Made by a program: the position numbers and the translations under genes. The notes under the pieces were generated by a model. It ran no database searches. It was not told the DNA's origin and saw only the letters and a list, made by a program, of their open reading frames with translations. A DNA stretch of 64,000 nt from CAWDVR01 sp044869805 (GTDB lineage Bacteria > Acidobacteriota > Thermoanaerobaculia > Multivoradales > SZUA-115): assembly GCA_044869805.1 (NCBI GenBank), contig JBIOXV010000062.1, positions 1 through 64,000 of the forward strand, in the 5' to 3' direction. This document shows positions 59,885-64,000 of the stretch, in pieces; positions within the stretch are counted from its first letter, which is position 1, and each line of letters starts with the position of its first letter.

Positions 59885-61897
59885 ATGATGTCGGAAGTGC
59901 TATGTCCGGGTGGCTCCCGGATCCGAGGGGTGTGGGCGCTCGTGCTCGTGGTGCTGTGGCAATCCGGCGGCAGCCAGGCTGCTGCGCAGCCGGCCCCGGG
60001 GACTGGCCGGCGAGTCGCCGTGCACGTGGCCTCGGGCTCGCGCGACAACCCGTCGTCCGCGACCGTGGCTGTCTTCGATGGAGTGCTGGATCTCGGCCCT
60101 GCCGTGCGGTGGGTGCGTGTCCTCTTCGCGGAGGCTCGGCTGCCGCTGGGAAGCGCCGTGCGCGTGACCTCGTTGCTCGACGGTCAGTCGCAGACCCTCG
60201 ATGCCCGTCACCTCCGGCAGTGGCGCAACGGTACCGCGTTCTTCAACGGCTCGCGCGTGAGGGTCGAACTGCTCGCCGGGGCCCTGACTCGCGGAAGCTC
60301 GCTGCGAGTCGAGCAGGTCGTTGTGGGTGACCCGAGCCTGGCCCGGAAGGGGCTCGGTCGCGCGATTTGTGGCACGGACGACGACCGCGAGCCCTCGAAT
60401 GAGCCTGCCGTGGGCCGGATGCTCGATGGCGCAAGCGGCGGCGGCTGCACGGGGTCCATCGTCGATTGTCCCGACGAAGGCAACGCCAAGTGCCATCTAT
60501 CGGCGGGCCATTGCTTCTTCGCGGGCAGCGGCTCGCACCAGGAATCCGAAGTCATCCAGTTTGACGTCCCCGCCTCGGGCGCTGACTGCGGGCTGGTTCA
60601 TCCACCCACTGCCAAACAGTTCGCGATCGACGTGGACTCGGCGGTGGGAACGAACAATGGCCCGGGCGACGATTGGGCGGTGTTCAGGGTCTTCCCCAAT
60701 CCCGAGACCGGCCGCACGACCTTCCAGGAACAGGGAGACGCCTATTCGCTGGCGAGCGCTGCTCCGGCCACCGGCACCGTGCGGGTGACCGGCTTCGGCG
60801 TCGATGGTAATGGCGACGCCAGCGGTGGCGGCAACGACACCTGCGCCGGTTGCCTACCGGCCGATGGCACGGGCCAGCGCCACCAGATCCAACAAACTCA
60901 CAGCGGTCCCATCGTCGACCAGATCGACAGCGAGCTACAGCACGAGGTCGACACCTGTGGCGGAGACTCGGGTGCGCCGGTGATCCTGGAGAGCACGGGT
61001 GAGATCGTCGCCGTCCACACTCACGGCGGATGCAACTCGCCCGGCGGCGCCAACTCGGCCACCGCCATCGACTACCAACCGTTGCAGGACGCACTCGAGA
61101 AGTGCGTCCCTCACCTGCTGGTGCTTCTCGATCGCACCGGTTCGATGATCGACATCCGGCCGTCGACCGGCAACAGCCGCTGCTCCGACGCGCTGGCCCT
61201 GGCGGTGGCGGACGTTCAAGACTTCTTCGTGAAGTACCCGGAGGTGGACGGAGCCTCGGTGGCGGTCTGGACCTTCGCCGACTCCAGCCCCACGGACCTC
61301 ACGGGCGGATTCGGGGGCGAGGCAGCGGCACTGTCCGCGCTCGGTGGTCTGTCGCCGGAGGGTTGCTCCGGTTCCACGCCGTTGGCGGACGCGATCTGCG
61401 CCGCCAGCGATGCGCTCGATCAGGAGTTCGAGGGCACGCCGGCGGGGAAGATGCTGGCGATCAGCAGCGATGGAGGCGAGAACAACAGCAGCGGCACCTG
61501 TGCAGGACCCTGGAGCATCAGCGGCCCGCCCAACTACGACTCCGGCTCGTGGCAGCAGAAGACCAAGGAGCGGGTGGTGGGCCAGAACGTTGCCCTGACG
61601 CGTTTCTGGGGCACGGTGACTCGCAGCGGGGGCTTCGATCCCGAGACCGGGCTCGTGCGTGGCCCCGGAATTGCCGACAGCGTGTTCTTCGAGGATCTGG
61701 CGCAGGCCACGGGCGGAATTTTCCAGGGCGTGGAGGACGACGCACCGCTGCCAGAGCCCTTCTTCGGGGCCGGAGGCCCGGCGCCAGCGATCGTTCCTGT
61801 GCCCACGCTGAGCGCTTGGGGGGCGTTGGCTCTCGCGGCGAGTGTGGTTGGCGCCGCCCTGGTGGTGCTACGCCGGCGGCGTAGGTCCTTGGCTTGA
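59885..61897 (+). CDS. Trypsin-like protease with VWA domain and IPTL-CTERM-like tail
   Basis: A secreted or cell-surface protein of 670 residues. The signal peptide covers ~15-37. A chymotrypsin-fold domain (~130-400) has His in 'LSAGHCFF', Asp in 'PGDDWAVF' and Ser in 'CGGDSGAPV', with many Cys residues. A von Willebrand A domain (~410-600) begins 'LLVLLDRTGSM'. Its metal site is DRTGS rather than the usual DxSxS, and 'SSDGGEN' marks a later strand. The C-terminus 'PVPTLSAWGALALAASV' plus a helix ending 'VVLRRRRR' is an IPTL-CTERM-type sorting signal. The protease may be anchored and then released during sorting. GGAGGAAGGG precedes the start (59885 or 59888). Confidence 0.88.
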   Translation: MMSEVLCPGGSRIRGVWALVLVVLWQSGGSQAAAQPAPGTGRRVAVHVASGSRDNPSSATVAVFDGVLDLGPAVRWVRVLFAEARLPLGSAVRVTSLLDGQSQTLDARHLRQWRNGTAFFNGSRVRVELLAGALTRGSSLRVEQVVVGDPSLARKGLGRAICGTDDDREPSNEPAVGRMLDGASGGGCTGSIVDCPDEGNAKCHLSAGHCFFAGSGSHQESEVIQFDVPASGADCGLVHPPTAKQFAIDVDSAVGTNNGPGDDWAVFRVFPNPETGRTTFQEQGDAYSLASAAPATGTVRVTGFGVDGNGDASGGGNDTCAGCLPADGTGQRHQIQQTHSGPIVDQIDSELQHEVDTCGGDSGAPVILESTGEIVAVHTHGGCNSPGGANSATAIDYQPLQDALEKCVPHLLVLLDRTGSMIDIRPSTGNSRCSDALALAVADVQDFFVKYPEVDGASVAVWTFADSSPTDLTGGFGGEAAALSALGGLSPEGCSGSTPLADAICAASDALDQEFEGTPAGKMLAISSDGGENNSSGTCAGPWSISGPPNYDSGSWQQKTKERVVGQNVALTRFWGTVTRSGGFDPETGLVRGPGIADSVFFEDLAQATGGIFQGVEDDAPLPEPFFGAGGPAPAIVPVPTLSAWGALALAASVVGAALVVLRRRRRSLA

Positions 61898-61952
61898 ATC
61901 CTCGCAGCCGGGCGGCGAGGACCAGCCAGAACAACAAGCCGCGGCCAGCGCG

Positions 61953-63281
61953 TCAGGGCGGGATGGGTCGGGTCGAGGCGATGCCCGCCGTGGCCGCGTC
62001 GGCCGCACAGCAGGGATCGAGGACGACCTTGCCCTCCTTCATCACCCACAGCGGCCGCTCGAGGACGCGGATTTCCATCAGCGGGTCACCGGCGACGGCG
62101 ACCAAGTCGGCGTAGGCGCCGGGCGCCAGGGTGCCGATCTGGCCCTCGAGGCGCAGCAGCTTCGCGGCGACGGTGGTCGCCGACTGCAGGGCGGCGAGCG
62201 GCGTCATTCCGGCCTCGACGTAGAGCGCGAGCTGGCGGCCGTTGTCGCCGTGGGCCTGGACCCCGGAGTCGGTGCCGTAGGCGATGGCGAGGCCGGCGCG
62301 GATCGCCTTGCGCAGGCTCTCCATCTTGAGCTCGTAGACCATCTTGCCCTTCTCGAGCTGGTAGGGCTGGAAGCCGCCCGCGGCGCCGCGCTCGAGCATG
62401 GTGGCGTTGGTGATCGGGTTGGGGACGATGAAGGTGCCGCGCTCGGCGATCATGCGGATGGCCTCGTCGTCGAGCATCGAGGCGTGCTCGATCGAGCGCA
62501 CCCCGGCGCGCACCGCGCGCTTGATGCCCTCGGTGCCGTGGGCGTGCGCCGCCACGTCGCGGCCCCGCTCGCGGGCGGCGGCGACGGCCGCCGCCAGCTC
62601 CTCGTCGGTGTACTGCGCGGCGCGCGGGTCGGTGCCGGCGGACATCACGCCGCCGGTGGCCAGCACCTTGATCCAGTCGGCCCCGAACTTGACGTTCTCG
62701 CGCACCTTGGCACGGATCGCCTCGGGGCCGTCGGCGATCGCGGCGTAGCGCTCGACGTGGATGTCGGCCGGCAGCTCGTTGCGGTCGCCGTGGCCGCCGG
62801 TCGAGGACAGCGACTTCAGGGCCACCAGCATCCGCGGTCCCGGCACGCGGCCGGTGGCGATGGCGTCGCGCAGCGCGACGTCCGCGAAGTCGCGGCTGCC
62901 CAGGTCGCGGACCGTGGTGAAGCCGGCCTCGAGCGTCTTCCTGGCGTTGGCCACCCCTTCGATGGCGGCCCGCGCCGCCGTCTCCTTGAGGTCCTCGTAG
63001 GGCGTCGACTCCTCGCTGCCGATCAGGTGTACGTGCGCGTCGATCAGGCCCGGGAGCATGGTGAGGCCGCTCAAGTCGTGGTCGACGGCCTCGCCGGGAC
63101 GGCGTGGATCGACCGAGACGATTCGACCGTCCGCGATGCGGATGACGACGTTCTCGCGCCACGCACCCGTCGTCGGCTCGAGCAGGCGACCGGCGGCGAC
63201 CGTGACACTCGGTGCCGGCGCTTGCGCGCCGGCGGCGACGAGCGCGGCCAGCAGCGGCACGCCGAGCGCCGCGGCTCTCAC
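61953..63281 (-). CDS. Exported amidohydrolase
   Basis: A 442-residue metal-dependent hydrolase of the amidohydrolase superfamily, close to Xaa-Pro/prolidase-like and imidazolonepropionase-type members. The signal peptide is 'LGVPLLAALVAAGAQA'. Metal ligands are His in 'DAHVHLIG', Lys in 'WIKVLATGG', His in 'AAHAHG' and 'RSIEHAS', and Asp in 'YGTDSG'. The substrate is unknown, perhaps dipeptides or a ring amide. The GTG start overlaps the preceding gene's stop (GTGA at 63278-63281), while a longer in-frame reading upstream lies over that gene. The C-terminal strand 'ADLVAVAGDPL' is typical. Confidence 0.87.
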   Translation of the reverse strand: MRAAALGVPLLAALVAAGAQAPAPSVTVAAGRLLEPTTGAWRENVVIRIADGRIVSVDPRRPGEAVDHDLSGLTMLPGLIDAHVHLIGSEESTPYEDLKETAARAAIEGVANARKTLEAGFTTVRDLGSRDFADVALRDAIATGRVPGPRMLVALKSLSSTGGHGDRNELPADIHVERYAAIADGPEAIRAKVRENVKFGADWIKVLATGGVMSAGTDPRAAQYTDEELAAAVAAARERGRDVAAHAHGTEGIKRAVRAGVRSIEHASMLDDEAIRMIAERGTFIVPNPITNATMLERGAAGGFQPYQLEKGKMVYELKMESLRKAIRAGLAIAYGTDSGVQAHGDNGRQLALYVEAGMTPLAALQSATTVAAKLLRLEGQIGTLAPGAYADLVAVAGDPLMEIRVLERPLWVMKEGKVVLDPCCAADAATAGIASTRPIPP

Positions 63282-63709
63282 GACTTCGCGCTCATGGTGA
63301 GAGTGCCGGTGCGGTACTCCTGGTTGTCTACCAGCTCGGCGTGGGTGCCGCTGAACTTGCCGTCCTGGCACTCGCCGCGGAAGGTGAAGGTGCGCCGCCG
63401 GCCGTCGCTCTCGACGCGGCCGGTGAGCGCTCCGTCGTCGAGGTGGCCATCCGCCGTCCCGGTGTAGGTGTGCGCGGCGCCGGACCACTTGAAGTGGAAC
63501 TCGACGTTCCAGTGCCCCTCGCCGGCCGGCGTGAAGATGGCCCTGACGCGACCCTCCTCGTCGCCCTGCTCCCAGCGGAAGCTGCCGGTGAGGGTGCGCT
63601 GGGCAGTGGTTGCGGCGGCCGCGGGAGGTGCGGTCAGCAGAGGCGTGGCCAGCAGTAGAGCGACGAGCAGCAGGACGGGAGCGGTCCACGAGCGAGCGGT
63701 GCGGTGCAT
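63278..63709 (-). CDS. Small secreted beta-rich protein, unknown function
   Basis: A 143-residue exported protein. The signal peptide is 'APVLLLVALLLATPLLTAPP' (~10-30). The mature part is mostly beta strands with alternating charged and aromatic residues ('GHWNVEFHFKWSGAAHTYTG', 'RRTFTFRGECQDGKFSGTH'), perhaps a small barrel or lipocalin-like fold. AAGGAGGG precedes ATG 63709. It is co-translated with the amidohydrolase (4-base overlap), so it may assist or report on the same substrate. No family was recognised. Confidence 0.7.
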   Translation of the reverse strand: MHRTARSWTAPVLLLVALLLATPLLTAPPAAAATTAQRTLTGSFRWEQGDEEGRVRAIFTPAGEGHWNVEFHFKWSGAAHTYTGTADGHLDDGALTGRVESDGRRRTFTFRGECQDGKFSGTHAELVDNQEYRTGTLTMSAKS

Positions 63710-63837
63710 GAGCCCTCCTTGGGGTTGGCGGAGCTTCGCCGAAAAGCATGCAGATGTCGAGCCACGCGAGGGCCGCCAAACTGACATCCCGAGCGCAGCG
63801 AAGGATGGCAGCGCGGGATCGCGTAGGATCGCCGGCG

Positions 63838-64000
63838 ATGCGAGTCGTGGTCTTCGGCGCCGGCGCGGTGGGCGGGTACTTCGGCGGCCGTCTGGCTCAG
63901 GTCGGCGAGGACGTGGTGTGGTTCGCGCGCGGTGCCACGCTCGAGGCCCTGCGCCACCGCGGGCTGACTGTCGAGAGCCTGAAAGGCGATTTCACGCTGC
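63838..64000 (+). CDS. panE: 2-dehydropantoate 2-reductase (3' partial)
   Basis: The first 54 codons of a ketopantoate reductase, which makes pantoate for coenzyme A synthesis. The NADPH-binding Rossmann motif 'VVVFGAGAVGGYFGGRLAQV' is diagnostic (GxGxxG), followed by 'DVVWFARG'. The gene runs past the window end. TAGGAT (63824-63829) lies 8 bases before the ATG and no Shine-Dalgarno is visible, again suggesting a leaderless transcript. A paralogue outside pantothenate synthesis is possible from so short a piece. Confidence 0.8.
   Translation, partial: MRVVVFGAGAVGGYFGGRLAQVGEDVVWFARGATLEALRHRGLTVESLKGDFTL

Overview
The window is GC-rich DNA with tightly packed genes on both strands and no rRNA, tRNA or CRISPR array that I can see. 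Several families point to an Acidobacteriota bacterium, most likely of the Thermoanaerobaculia type. These are an 800-residue orphan permease of the acidobacterial duplicated (ADOP) kind, a giant secreted protein of ELWxTDGT repeats ending in two FWFFNP domains, an ECF sigma factor next to a TPR protein, and many secreted or lipoprotein genes. The taxonomic call is an inference. The envelope looks Gram-negative (OmpA domain, lipoproteins, multihaem cytochromes).

Layout. 1-4.1 kb: the end of a sulfatase gene, then a modABC molybdate importer. 4.2-12.0 kb: a cytochrome c gene, then a compact run on one strand of PspA, a membrane-anchored ABC substrate-binding protein fused to an OmpA peptidoglycan-binding domain, its permease and ATPase, a membrane/coiled-coil protein and an AAA ATPase. 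This run looks like an envelope-maintenance machine and is one of the two most interesting loci. 12.0-13.6 kb: a toxin-antitoxin-like island with a DUF4160/DUF2442 pair, an orphan HicB-like antitoxin, and an antitoxin followed by a RelE/ParE toxin broken by an early amber codon. 13.7-16.5 kb: a membrane NACHT ATPase with a C-terminal FGE-fold domain. Its end has the codon signature of a diversity-generating-retroelement (DGR) variable region and is followed by an inverted repeat. This is the second highlight.

16.6-25.5 kb holds metabolic and regulatory genes: UbiB kinase with an AraC regulator, aldo/keto reductase, glyoxalase-like protein, ornithine-lipid-type acyltransferase, LysE exporter and hydrolase. 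A 142-bp nested palindrome lies between two convergent genes. 25.6-38.3 kb: the ELW-repeat protein, then a five-gene minus-strand operon (cytochrome b-like protein, molybdopterin oxidoreductase, 4Fe-4S protein, Rieske protein, NarK-like transporter). It is bracketed by a NarL-type response regulator and two histidine kinases. This fits nitrate reduction, and the molybdate importer at the left end could supply its cofactor.

38.5-45.2 kb: a ribbon-helix-helix protein from an apparently leaderless promoter, an ECF sigma factor, a small exported protein with a clear terminator, a TPR protein, a six-cysteine exported peptide, a large secreted protein and a SurA-like/DsbA fusion. Together they look like a secretion-and-folding cassette. 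45.2-46.8 kb: a tetrahaem NapC/NirT-type cytochrome, a small cytochrome c, and what may be the remnant of an outer-membrane barrel gene. 46.9-64.0 kb: a baeRF-type protein, a subtilase whose C-terminal tail matches another secreted protein in the window, three lipoproteins, an acyl-CoA oxidase with a TerB-like N-terminus, the ADOP permease, a trypsin/VWA protein with an IPTL-CTERM-like sorting tail, an amidohydrolase, a small secreted protein and the start of a ketopantoate reductase gene.

Stop/start overlaps (GTGA, TTGA, ATGA) are common inside operons, and two convergent pairs end on one shared CTAG. Several monocistronic genes have a TANNNT box 6-9 bases before the ATG and no Shine-Dalgarno sequence, which suggests leaderless transcripts.
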